NCBI GenBank assembly: GCA_003222085.1
Contig: QHUK01000040.1
Span: 1 to 64,000 of the forward strand
Direction of reading: 5' to 3'
DNA: 64,000 nt
DNA from: Gemmatimonadota bacterium
Lineage (GTDB): Bacteria > Gemmatimonadota > Gemmatimonadetes > Gemmatimonadales > GWC2-71-9
The notes below the pieces were generated by a model, which was not told the DNA's origin, did no database searches, and saw only the letters and a program-made list of their open reading frames with translations. Below, piece by piece: positions 31,747 to 41,497 of the stretch (the first letter of the stretch is position 1; every line of letters starts with the position of its first letter). The translations under genes and the position numbers were made by a program.

Positions 31747-32837
31747 ATGCAATCTAGCCGGGCCCTCTGCGCCCTTCCAGTTGTGCTGGGGCTCGTCATA
31801 CCCCTGTCGCTCGCCGCCCAAGCACGCTACCGCGTCACCACCGACGGGGCCTGGTTCTATCAGGAGCCGGGCGGGAAGCGCCTGGCGCGCCTGGCGCGCG
31901 GTGCGGTGCTGGCGGGCGGCGAGGGCCAGGGCGACTGGCAGGTCGTGATGCTGGAAGGCTGGATCTTCACGACCTCAGTCGGCCCGACGCCGCGGGCGGG
32001 CTACGACCTCACAGTGACGCGCGCGCCGGAGGAGAACCTGCGCTCCGCGCCCGCGGGCGCGCTCATCGGAAAGTTGCCCCCGGGGTTCCTCCTCAACAAG
32101 GTCGCAGAAGGCACCTCGGGTAGTTGGATCCACGTGACGCGCGCGGGCTGGGTGGAGAAGACGGATATCGAGTCCGTCGCGCAGGTCGCGAGCTCGCGCA
32201 CCGCCGCGCCGGACTCGGACACGACCCAGGCGCGGCCGACCCTCGCCCGCAAGCCCGCGGTTGCGCCCGCCACAGGGCATGGGTCCGCGGTCGGGTCCCC
32301 CGACACGACCTCCAGTCCCTCCGCCCCGGTCGATCCTTCGCGCGTCGAATCGGCTCGGCGCACGGTCCTGTACCGGTCACCGGAGGGGCAGCCGGCGGGG
32401 ACGCTCGCGCCCTCCGCGCCGCTGCGCGTGCTCGGGCGCTCGGGCGATTGGACGCGGGTGGAGCTCGAGGGCTGGGTGCGGAGCGCGGACCTGGAGATCG
32501 CGCCGCCCGGCGTGCTCGTGGGCATCACGGCCGCCGAGCTGCGTACCGACCCGCAGCGCTACGCGGGACAGGTGCTCCGCTGGACGCTGCAGTTCATCTC
32601 GACGCAGAAGGCCGACGAGCTGCGGCCGGAGATCCCGAACGGCGCTACGTACTTCCTGGCACGCGGGCCGCTCCCCGAGCGCGGGTTCGTGTACGTCGTG
32701 GTCCCCGAGGCGAAGCGGGTGCAGCTCGAGACGCTCACGCCCCTCGCCACCATCCAGGTCACCGCGCGCGTGCGCACCGGCCGCACCCGGTTCCTCGGCA
32801 ACCCGGTGCTCGACATGATCAGCCTCGAGAGCCTGCC

Positions 32838-32841
<4 letters not shown>
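31747..32841 (+). CDS. Exported SH3-domain protein
   Basis: 364 residues from ATG 31747, with GAGGGG just before. A signal peptide (LPVVLGLVIPLSLAAQA) is followed by three SH3-like segments: WFYQEPGGKRLARLARGAVL near 35, LRSAPAGALIGKLPPGFLL near 100, and VLYRSPEGQPAGTLAPSAPL near 210, each with a G-W-I/V strand. A Pro/Ala/Ser-rich linker covers 150-200. The C-terminal domain (AELRTDPQRYAGQVLRWTLQ) is OB-like. Such proteins bind peptidoglycan or act as periplasmic adaptors. Its start stands ten bases from the divergent gpmI start. Confidence 0.75.
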
Positions 32842-34651
<1,810 letters not shown>

Positions 34652-34655
34652 CGGC

Positions 34656-34684
34656 TTGACAGGCCCGCCACGCAGGCCTACTCT
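34656..34684 (+). promoter_or_regulatory. sigma-70 promoter for the APC permease
   Basis: Perfect TTGACA (34656-34661), 17-base spacer, TACTCT (34679-34684). It sits directly after the guaB stop and about 54 bases upstream of the permease ATG, whose GAGGGA site lies near 34727-34735. It is one of the best-matching promoters found here. Confidence 0.7.
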
Positions 34685-34737
34685 AGCCGCCATCTCGCCG
34701 TTGTTCCGACAACCGCTCGAATCATCACGAGGGACGC

Positions 34738-36174
34738 ATGAATCTTCTCCGCCGGAAGAGCGTCACCGATCTCCAGACCGAGGCACTCACGGATCACAGT
34801 TTGCGGCGCGCCCTCGGCGCGCTCAACCTGACCATGCTGGGGATCGGCGCGATCATCGGCACCGGAATTTTCGTGCTCACCGGGACGGTGGCCGCGGTGA
34901 ACGCGGGGCCCGCCGTCGTGTTGTCGTTCGTGATCGCCGGCGTCGCATCGATCTTCGCGGCGCTGTGCTATTCCGAGTTCGCGTCGCTCGTGCCCATGGC
35001 GGGCAGCGCCTACACCTACGGTTACGCCACGCTCGGGGAGATCTTCGCCTGGATCATCGGCTGGGACCTGGTGCTCGAGTACGCGCTCGGCGCCGTGACG
35101 GTCGCGATCGGGTGGTCGGGATATGTCGTCTCGTTCCTCAAGGACATCGGGATCATCGTGCCCCCCGCGCTGTCGGCGGCCCGCGGCACGGTCGTCACCC
35201 TGGCCGACGGCTCGACCATCACCGCGATTTTCAACCTGCCGGCTGTCATCATCATCGCGATCATCACGACGCTCCTCGTCATCGGCATCAAGGAGTCCGC
35301 GAACGTCAACAACGTGATCGTGTTCGTGAAGGTGGCGGTCGTGCTGCTGTTCATCATCGGGGCGGCCCACGCCATCAACCCGGCCAACTGGCACCCGTTC
35401 ATACCGCCCCAGGAGGGGCCCGGGATCTACGGCTGGAGCGGCGTGATGACGGGGGGGGCGATCGTGTTCTTCGCTTACATCGGCTTCGACGCGGTGAGCA
35501 CCGCCGCCCAGGAGGCGAAGAACCCGCAAAAGGACATGCCCATCGGGATCATCGGGTCCCTTCTGATCTGCACCGTGCTCTACATTCTCGTGTCCGGCAT
35601 CGCGACGGGCGTGGTCCCCTATAAGGAATTGAACGTCCCCGATCCCATCGCCGTGGCCGCGGACCACGCGGGGATGGGGTGGATGTCGTCGCTCATCAAG
35701 CTCGGCGCCATTGCCGGCCTGTCGTCGGTGATCCTGGTGATGCTCCTGGGGCAATCGCGGGTGTTCTGGAGCATGTCGCGCGACGGTCTCCTCCCCCAGT
35801 TCGTCAACAAGATCCATCCGAAGTTCCAGACTCCCTACATCACCTCGATCATCACCGGCATCGGGGTGGCGTTCGTGTCGGCGCTCCTCACGGTGCGCGA
35901 AGCGGGGAGCCTCGTCTCGATCGGCACACTGCTGGCGTTCGTCATCGTGTCGATTGGGGTGTTGGTGCTGCGCATCCGCGAGCCGGGCCTGCCGCGAGCC
36001 TTCAAGACGCCGTGGGTGTGGTTCGTGGCGCCGGCGGGCGCCTTCTCGGCCCTGTACCTGATGGCGTCGCTGCCGTGGCGCACGTGGGAGCGGCTCATCA
36101 TCTGGTTCGTGGTCGGTATCGTGATCTACGCGGTGTACGGTGTGAGTCACTCCAAGCTGGCTTCGAAAGAATAG
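34738..36174 (+). CDS. APC family amino acid permease (CAT type)
   Basis: 478 residues, about 12 membrane segments. Family marks: LGALNLTMLGIGAIIGTGIF (first segment with the GIGAxIGTGIF motif), AGVASIFAALCYSEFASLVP MAGSAYTYGY, WIIGWDLVLEYALG, FFAYIGFDAVSTAAQEAKNPQKDMP, and SRDGLLPQFV. This is the cationic amino acid transporter (YfnA/CAT) branch, which exchanges or imports amino acids across the inner membrane. A strong promoter precedes it, so it is probably transcribed independently of guaB. The stop is followed two bases later by the left arm of a 13-bp repeat. Confidence 0.92.
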   Translation: MNLLRRKSVTDLQTEALTDHSLRRALGALNLTMLGIGAIIGTGIFVLTGTVAAVNAGPAVVLSFVIAGVASIFAALCYSEFASLVPMAGSAYTYGYATLGEIFAWIIGWDLVLEYALGAVTVAIGWSGYVVSFLKDIGIIVPPALSAARGTVVTLADGSTITAIFNLPAVIIIAIITTLLVIGIKESANVNNVIVFVKVAVVLLFIIGAAHAINPANWHPFIPPQEGPGIYGWSGVMTGGAIVFFAYIGFDAVSTAAQEAKNPQKDMPIGIIGSLLICTVLYILVSGIATGVVPYKELNVPDPIAVAADHAGMGWMSSLIKLGAIAGLSSVILVMLLGQSRVFWSMSRDGLLPQFVNKIHPKFQTPYITSIITGIGVAFVSALLTVREAGSLVSIGTLLAFVIVSIGVLVLRIREPGLPRAFKTPWVWFVAPAGAFSALYLMASLPWRTWERLIIWFVVGIVIYAVYGVSHSKLASKE

Positions 36175-36175
36175 A

Positions 36176-36236
36176 GGCGTCGAGCAAAGGCGTCGCGCAT
36201 AGACGTCGCGCAAAGGCGTCGCGCAAGAACGTCAGG
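36176..36236 (+). repeat. 13-bp tandem repeat, family D left arm
   Basis: Four 13-bp units, GGCGTCGAGCAAA, GGCGTCGCGCATA, GACGTCGCGCAAA, GGCGTCGCGCAAG, then a partial unit AACGTCAGG. It begins two bases after the permease stop. Its inverted partner lies beyond the next gene at 36669-36737. Confidence 0.8.
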
Positions 36237-36245
36237 AAGAACCGG

Positions 36246-36656
36246 ATGAAACACCTACTGTTTTGCGTTGTGCTCGCAGTGGCCGCAGACGCGTGCGGGG
36301 GTGGGAACAAGGTTACCGGGCCGGTCCCGTGTGACACCTACACCGGCGGGATAATTGGGACAGGCGCCTTGCCCGGCACGTATGATCTCAAGTCGGTGTG
36401 CTCGGGAATGAAGCCCGATCAGCCGGGGGCCAGCGGGACGGTCACTATCACGGGAACAGACTTTACGGCCTCGATCGGCACAACCACCTACAGCGGCATG
36501 TACACGCTTTCAAATCCGGACGTCATCACGGTCAATCTGACCAGCCCCCTACCGACTCAATTGGTCGGGACGTACCGCCTCCGCAACGACAGCCTCGCGG
36601 TGAGCGGCACCGTGGCAGGCCAGCGCCTGTCGCTCGTCGGGACCCGCGTGCCGTAG
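36246..36656 (+). CDS. Small lipoprotein bracketed by inverted repeats
   Basis: 136 residues from ATG 36246 with AGGAAG six bases upstream. The signal peptide ends AVAADAC, a lipobox, and the mature protein starts GGGNKVTG. The rest is beta-rich: ALPGTYDLKSVCSG, GTVTITGTDFTASIG, YSGMYTLSNPDVITVNLTS, GTYRLRNDSLAVSGTVAG, LSLVGTRVP, resembling a small lipocalin-like or copper-resistance-lipoprotein barrel, but no family is certain. The GC content looks lower than in its neighbours by eye. It lies between the two inverted family D arms, as if it were cargo. Confidence 0.7.
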   Translation: MKHLLFCVVLAVAADACGGGNKVTGPVPCDTYTGGIIGTGALPGTYDLKSVCSGMKPDQPGASGTVTITGTDFTASIGTTTYSGMYTLSNPDVITVNLTSPLPTQLVGTYRLRNDSLAVSGTVAGQRLSLVGTRVP

Positions 36657-36668
36657 GGGTTACGGGGT

Positions 36669-36737
36669 CGCGCGACGCCTTCGCGCGACGCCTATGTGTA
36701 ACGTCTCTCCACTCGACGTCTTTGCGCGACGTCTTTC
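36669..36737 (-). repeat. 13-bp tandem repeat, family D right arm (inverted)
   Basis: Read on the minus strand: GACGTCGCGCAAA, a GACGTCGAG unit with a two-base expansion, GACGTTACACATA, GGCGTCGCGCGAA, GGCGTCGCGCG. These are the left-arm words inverted. It ends 15 bases before the nrnA ATG. Confidence 0.75.
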
Positions 36738-36752
36738 GTTATTTTGCATGCC

Positions 36753-37766
36753 ATGACCACGAACGAAGTATCCATTCCCCCGGAACGCGTGCGTGCCGCC
36801 GAAGCCGTCGCCGCCGTGCTCGCTCCCGGCCGGCGTGTCGCGCTCACGACGCACGTCAACGCCGACGGGGACGGGGTGGGGAGTGAGGTGGCCCTGTGGC
36901 ACCTGCTCACCGCGCGGGGGTTGCGACCGACCATCGCGAACCCCACGCCGATTCCCGACCGCTTTCACTTCCTCCTGCCGGCGGGGGCCGATCATTCGGA
37001 GCGCGCGGCCCGCGAGGTCGAGGCGGCCGACGTCGTCCTCGTCCTCGACATTTCCGACGTGAGCCGCCTGGGCGATCTGGCGCGGACGATCACGCAGTCG
37101 CACGAGGTGGCGTGCATCGACCACCACGTGAGCGGGGGCTCGCTGCCCCGTGGCCCCCGGCTGGTCGCCCCCGAGGCGGCCGCCACGGCCGAGCTCGTGT
37201 TCGACTTCGCGAGCGCGCTCCAGTGGCCGCTCTGCCCCGAGGCCGCGCGCGCGCTGTACGTGGGCATCCTCACCGACACGGGGGGGTTCCGGTTTGCGAA
37301 CACCACTCCGCGGGTGCTGCGGGTCGCGGGCGCGCTGCTCGAGCGCGGCGTCGACCCGGAGTCGATTTACGCCTCGGTGTACGCGAGCGCACCGGAGGGT
37401 CGCGTCCGCCTCACGGCCGAGGTGCTCGGGACCCTGGTGGTCGAGCCCGAGCACGGCCTGGCGTGGGTCACCGTGCCGCCGGACGCGCTGCAGCGGCACC
37501 GCGCCACCGCCGACGACCTGGACGGCATCGTCGAGTATCCGCGCTCCATCGCGGGTGTCCGACTGGCCCTGCTGTTCCGCCAGCTCGCCAATGGGAAGGT
37601 CAAGGTCAGCTTCCGCTCCGTCGGCGACGTGGACGTCGCCGAGCTGGCGCATCGGTTCGGCGGCGGGGGACACCGCAAGGCCGCGGGGGCGTCGCTCGAG
37701 GGCACGCTCGCCTCCGCGCAGGAACACGTGCTGGCGGCGGCACGGGAGTATCTCAACGGGCGCTAG
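36753..37766 (+). CDS. nrnA: NrnA-type DHH phosphoesterase (nano-RNase/pAp phosphatase)
   Basis: 337 residues from ATG 36753. DHH domain: VALTTHVNADGDGVGSEVAL, VVLVLDISDVSRLGDL, CIDHHVSGG, and LYVGILTDTGGFRFANTTP. DHHA1 domain: KVKVSFRSVGDVDVAELAHR, then FGGGGHRKAAGASLEG. All metal and substrate residues appear intact. NrnA degrades RNA dinucleotides and small oligoribonucleotides and removes the 3' phosphate from pAp. It could clear pGpG made from c-di-GMP by the cyclases in this region, which is inference. It converges with the MBL gene, overlapping by 14 bases. Confidence 0.9.
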   Translation: MTTNEVSIPPERVRAAEAVAAVLAPGRRVALTTHVNADGDGVGSEVALWHLLTARGLRPTIANPTPIPDRFHFLLPAGADHSERAAREVEAADVVLVLDISDVSRLGDLARTITQSHEVACIDHHVSGGSLPRGPRLVAPEAAATAELVFDFASALQWPLCPEAARALYVGILTDTGGFRFANTTPRVLRVAGALLERGVDPESIYASVYASAPEGRVRLTAEVLGTLVVEPEHGLAWVTVPPDALQRHRATADDLDGIVEYPRSIAGVRLALLFRQLANGKVKVSFRSVGDVDVAELAHRFGGGGHRKAAGASLEGTLASAQEHVLAAAREYLNGR

Positions 37767-38562
37767 TAGTTCGCAGAAACGCCCGCACGAAGTTTCGTTT
37801 GGAGAAGTCCCCGCCCGTCCACAGCCGCCACAACAGATCGCTCCCCGGCAGGGCACGCGCGATCGCGGCGTCGCTCCACCCGCGGCCGTGCAGCTCGTGG
37901 ATCCGCCCGCCCAAATCGACCAGGAAGTCGAGCTTGTCGCGTAGCCGTGCCGCGCCCTGCTCCACCCGCCCGCGGTGCTGGCAAAACAGCACTCGCGGCT
38001 CGAGCGCCAGGACCCGCCGCAACGAGTCCATCATCGCGTAGACGTCCTCGTCGGCGCGGAGGTAACGGAGCTTGGGGGCCAGATACAGATCGCCCGAGAA
38101 GAGCCACGCCCGCTCGGGCTCGAACAGCGCGACGTGATCGGTCGCGTGGCCAGGGGTGTGGACGACCTGGAATCGAAAACGCGTGGTCTCGAGCCGCTCG
38201 CCGAGCGGCGCCGTGGCCGCAGGCGGCCGGGCACCCCAGGCGATGCGGCGGTACAGCTGCGGGTGGGTGTCCTCCCGGGCGAGTCGCGCCACGCCGCTCG
38301 GGTGTGCCAGGGGCGTGATCCGCAGCTCCCCCGCCAGGAGACCGTGGTTTCCGGAGTGGTCCTCGTGGTGGTGCGTGGTTACGCATTGGCGTACCGCGAG
38401 CTCGGAAACCAACCGTCGCACGTCGCGCGCGAGGTTCGGAGGGCCTGAGTCCACGAGCAGCCCGTCGACGAGATACATCCCGGTCCAGTAGGTCGCCCTC
38501 CCGAACACGGTGCGGGCCATCCGGAAATAGCGAACGTCGTCGTAGTCGAAGCCGAAGATCAT
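37753..38562 (-). CDS. MBL-fold metallohydrolase
   Basis: 269 residues from ATG 38562; the upstream in-frame start would add 22 unrelated residues. The metallo-beta-lactamase motif is THHHEDHSGN (H-x-H-x-D-H). Further ligands: HTPGHATDHVALF, LFSGDLYL, and CQHRGRVEQ. The C-terminal helical part (VDLGGRIHELHGRGWSDAAI) resembles the LACTB2/glyoxalase-like group. Substrate unknown; a hydrolytic thioester or nuclease role is possible. Cytosolic. Stands divergent from the M20 peptidase, with a 77-base gap that shows no clear promoter. Confidence 0.85.
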   Translation of the reverse strand: MIFGFDYDDVRYFRMARTVFGRATYWTGMYLVDGLLVDSGPPNLARDVRRLVSELAVRQCVTTHHHEDHSGNHGLLAGELRITPLAHPSGVARLAREDTHPQLYRRIAWGARPPAATAPLGERLETTRFRFQVVHTPGHATDHVALFEPERAWLFSGDLYLAPKLRYLRADEDVYAMMDSLRRVLALEPRVLFCQHRGRVEQGAARLRDKLDFLVDLGGRIHELHGRGWSDAAIARALPGSDLLWRLWTGGDFSKRNFVRAFLRTTSAR

Positions 38563-38639
38563 CCCCTGGGAGTGTAATCGATGAGTGGTCCGAGGGGGCC
38601 TCTTGCCGGACGGGCGCCGTCGCGCCACCTTCGCGCACC

Positions 38640-40106
38640 ATGAAAAAAACCATCGGCGCCGCGCTGCTCGTCCTGGTGCTCGTGCTCACCGCCGTCGTGC
38701 TCGAGCGCACCTTCACGTTCCGCTCGCGCCAGCCTGCGGCGGCGCCCGTGGCGGTGGAGCCGCTCGATACCGCCGCGCTGGCACAGCGTCTGGCCGGCGC
38801 GCTGCGCTTCAAGACCGTCTCCTATCAGGACTCGACCCAGTTCGACGCCCGTGAGTTCACCGGCTTCCAGGCCTACCTGCGGGCGACGTTCCCCAGGGTC
38901 CATGCCGCACTCAAGCTCGAGAAGGTGAACGGCTACGGGCTGCTGTACGAGTGGACCGGGTCCGATCCGAACCTTCCACCGATCATCCTGCTCGCGCATC
39001 AGGACGTCGTGCCGGTGGAGCCGGGAACGGAGAGCCGCTGGACGGAGCCTCCGTTCGAGGGACGGATCGCCGGCGGCTACGTGTGGGGTCGCGGCGCGCT
39101 GGACGACAAGGGGAGCCTCGTCGGGATTCTCGAGGCGGTGGAGCACATCATCGCCGCGGAGGCGAAGCCCCGGCGCACCGTCTATCTGGCGTTCGGCTAC
39201 GACGAGGAAGTCGGCGGGCGGCGCGGGGCAGCCCACATCGCGGAGCTGCTCGCGTCCCGCAACGTGCATCCCGAGCTCGTCCTGGACGAAGGCGGCGCGC
39301 TCACGACCGGGATGGTCGCCGGCATTTCAGCGCCGGTCGCGCTGGTCGGTATCGCCGAGAAGGGGTATGTGACGGTCGCGCTGACGGCCCAGGCCGAGGG
39401 AGGCCATTCCTCGATGCCGCCGGACGAGACCGCGGTCGGCATGCTCGCGGTGGGCATCACGCGGCTCGAGCACCACCAGATGCCGAGGGCCATTCGCGGG
39501 CCGACGGCCGCCATGTTCGACTACCTGGGTCCCGAGATGCCCTTCGGCCCCCGGCTCGTCATGGCGAACCGCTGGCTGCTCGGCGGGGTCCTCGCGGGCA
39601 AGTTCGGCGCGACCCCCCAGGGAAACGCCATGCTTCGCACCACCACCGCGCCCACGGTGCTGCAGGCGGGGATCAAGGAGAACGTGCTGCCGTCGTCGGC
39701 GCGCGCACTCGTGAACTTCCGTATCCTCCCCGGCGACAGCGTGCAGGGCGTCGTCGAGCACGTGCGCCGGACGGTGCGCGACTCGCGGATCAGCGTGGAG
39801 CCGCTGCCGGGGACGATGAACAATCCGTCGGCCGTCACCAGTGTGGATGCCGAGCCGTTCCAGCTGCTGGCGCGCACCATTCGGCAGGTGGTCCCCGAGG
39901 CGGTGGTGGCCCCCTGGCTCGTGGTGGGCGGCACCGACTCGCGGCACTATGCCCGTCTCACCCCCAACGTGCTGCGGTTCGTCGGGGCGGCGATCGGCAG
40001 GGACGACCTGCGTCGGGTGCACGGCACCGATGAGCGGGTCGGCGTACAGGCGTACGGGACCGCGGTGCGGGTGTACCTGCAGCTCTTGAAAAACGTGGCG
40101 CTGTAG
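38640..40106 (+). CDS. M20 family peptidase, membrane-anchored
   Basis: 488 residues with an N-terminal membrane anchor (IGAALLVLVLVLTAVVL). M20 zinc ligands follow: ILLAHQDVVPV (His), GRGALDDKGSLVGILEA (Asp), YDEEVGGRRGA (catalytic Glu pair), VLDEGGA (Asp), and a C-terminal SRHYARL His. The dimerisation insert (GYVTVALTAQAEGGHSSMPP) is typical. It resembles carboxypeptidase S / PM20D1-type enzymes, which release amino acids from N-acyl or peptide substrates. The active site should face the periplasm, given the anchor. Confidence 0.9.
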   Translation: MKKTIGAALLVLVLVLTAVVLERTFTFRSRQPAAAPVAVEPLDTAALAQRLAGALRFKTVSYQDSTQFDAREFTGFQAYLRATFPRVHAALKLEKVNGYGLLYEWTGSDPNLPPIILLAHQDVVPVEPGTESRWTEPPFEGRIAGGYVWGRGALDDKGSLVGILEAVEHIIAAEAKPRRTVYLAFGYDEEVGGRRGAAHIAELLASRNVHPELVLDEGGALTTGMVAGISAPVALVGIAEKGYVTVALTAQAEGGHSSMPPDETAVGMLAVGITRLEHHQMPRAIRGPTAAMFDYLGPEMPFGPRLVMANRWLLGGVLAGKFGATPQGNAMLRTTTAPTVLQAGIKENVLPSSARALVNFRILPGDSVQGVVEHVRRTVRDSRISVEPLPGTMNNPSAVTSVDAEPFQLLARTIRQVVPEAVVAPWLVVGGTDSRHYARLTPNVLRFVGAAIGRDDLRRVHGTDERVGVQAYGTAVRVYLQLLKNVAL

Positions 40107-40122
40107 AGAAGCGCCGGTTCTC

Positions 40123-40863
40123 CTATCTGTACGGTGTGTGGACGGGAGGCTGCGATGGCGCGCCATGGCGTCGCGCCGTGCGCGACGGTGCCGGGAGATC
40201 GGGGGGACTGCTCGAGAAGCACTGCTGCCGCTGGTCGATCCCACGAACGACGCTGATAGCGAGCACAACCGCGACGATTCCCACGACGCTACCGATGAGC
40301 GCCACGTCGGTAACGTTCGTCGGGTCGAGGGGCGTGCGGGCGCCTCCGGCCGTGGCGGCGACCACCTCCTCCAGAGCACCCCACGTCAAAGACGCCCCCC
40401 ACCAGCTCGAGAGGAGTGCGGGGGCGGGAAGATCGTCGTACGCGTCCCGATCGTTCATCGATTCGCTGCGCAGCCAGAGGTCCTTCATGACCTGGTAGGC
40501 GCGAACCAGGTTGACGAGCGGAATGAACCAATAACCGACGGCCTGCCGCGTCGTGAAGCGCGACCGCTTCGAGCCGACGAGCGCGAGATTGCGGTACGCC
40601 CGCCGCAGCCAGACCAACCAGACAATCCCGGTGCCGACGAGCGCCGCCAGTCTGAGATTCACGATCGTTCGGCGTCCGGCGTCGTTCGGGACGACCTCTC
40701 CCGGTAGCGGTGGCGCGCTGGCCGCCGCCCGGAGCTCGGCGCGGTGCGAGATAGTGGATGCGAGAGTCCCCGCCTCGAGCACCAGGCAGGCAGACAGGAG
40801 GCAGATTGTCCACAGCGCCACCCTGTGTTCGGCGCGGCGCGCGATTCGCAGGTCTCGGGCCAT
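40123..40863 (-). CDS. DUF4328-like membrane protein
   Basis: 246 residues from ATG 40863. Four hydrophobic segments: VALWTICLLSACLVLEAGTL, LVGTGIVWLVWL, a segment with AVGYWFIPLVNLVRAYQVM (the YWFxPxxNLxRPYQ-like signature), SSWWGASLTWGALEEVVA, and ALIGSVVGIVAVVLAISVV. RRAYRNLALVGSKRSRFTTRQA matches the DUF4328 cytoplasmic loop. Function unknown. It converges with the M20 gene; a short GAGAA/TTCTC hairpin lies between. The start is uncertain, with no good Shine-Dalgarno. Confidence 0.65.
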   Translation of the reverse strand: MARDLRIARRAEHRVALWTICLLSACLVLEAGTLASTISHRAELRAAASAPPLPGEVVPNDAGRRTIVNLRLAALVGTGIVWLVWLRRAYRNLALVGSKRSRFTTRQAVGYWFIPLVNLVRAYQVMKDLWLRSESMNDRDAYDDLPAPALLSSWWGASLTWGALEEVVAATAGGARTPLDPTNVTDVALIGSVVGIVAVVLAISVVRGIDQRQQCFSSSPPDLPAPSRTARRHGAPSQPPVHTPYR

Positions 40864-40980
40864 GGAGTAGGTGACGGGGGCCGCGACCAGTGGGGCAATC
40901 CCTGTGCCCGCCTCGTCCCCTCCGATCGACGACCGGCACAGCTGTCGCGCAACTGCAACGGCAAGCTGGTGTTGAGCGGT

Positions 40981-41040
40981 GCGGTGCGCACCGCGAAAAA
41001 GCTGTCGCATTCGGGCGTGCCCGCGACGCCTGTCGCGGGC
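40981..41040. promoter_or_regulatory. Two inverted repeats in divergent intergenic region
   Basis: Within the 228-base gap 40864-41091 there is a 14-bp perfect palindrome GCGGTGCGCACCGC (40981-40994), then a hairpin GCCCGCGAC / GTCGCGGGC with loop GCCT (41019-41040). They lie between divergent genes, about 50 to 110 bases upstream of the exported-protein start, fitting an operator or attenuator. No convincing -35/-10 pair is seen. Confidence 0.45.
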
Positions 41041-41091
41041 GCTCAGCACGCGACCCTGCATCGGCGTATCAAGACCGGAAGGAGGCGAATC

Positions 41092-41445
41092 ATGAGACTT
41101 CATGTCGCGTTGCTGTGTGCGACAGCGTTGGGTGTGTTCACGTCGCCGGCGCTGGCGCAGAGTCCGTCGGGCCGTGGTCCGGGGCGGCGGATGGGGATGC
41201 TGCTCAAGGACATCACGCTGACACCTGACCAGCAGGCGAAAGTCGACTCGATCCAGAAGCACTATCGCGCTGAGATGCCGTCCTTCACGCCCGGGAATCC
41301 GCCCGACTCCGCAACGCGGGAGAAGGTGCGGGGGCTGTTCCGCCGTCAGGTGGATGACATTCGCGCCGTGCTGACCGCCGACCAGCAGAGGGTGTTCGAC
41401 AAGAACGTGGCGGAGATGCGGGAGGGCCGCCGAGGAGGGCCCTGA
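41092..41445 (+). CDS. Spy/CpxP-like periplasmic protein
   Basis: 117 residues from ATG 41092, set by a strong AGGAGGCG nine bases upstream. Signal peptide LLCATALGVFTSPALAQ. The mature part has two LTxxQ-like motifs, ITLTPDQQAKVDSIQKHYRA and VLTADQQRVFDKNVAEMRE, which define the Spy/CpxP (LTXXQ) family, and a Gly/Arg-rich linker. Such proteins act as ATP-independent chaperones in the periplasm. A single-domain form of this length is plausible. The tail is RRGGP. Confidence 0.75.
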   Translation: MRLHVALLCATALGVFTSPALAQSPSGRGPGRRMGMLLKDITLTPDQQAKVDSIQKHYRAEMPSFTPGNPPDSATREKVRGLFRRQVDDIRAVLTADQQRVFDKNVAEMREGRRGGP

Positions 41446-41497
41446 GCGTCTAGTGTAGCGCCCTTCCCCCTCGCTCGTCTCCCCCTACCTTTCTCCT

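Noticed and set aside
40107-40122. Rho-independent terminator between the M20 and DUF4328 genes
   Set aside because: The GAGAA/TTCTC stem is only five base pairs and no U-tract follows.
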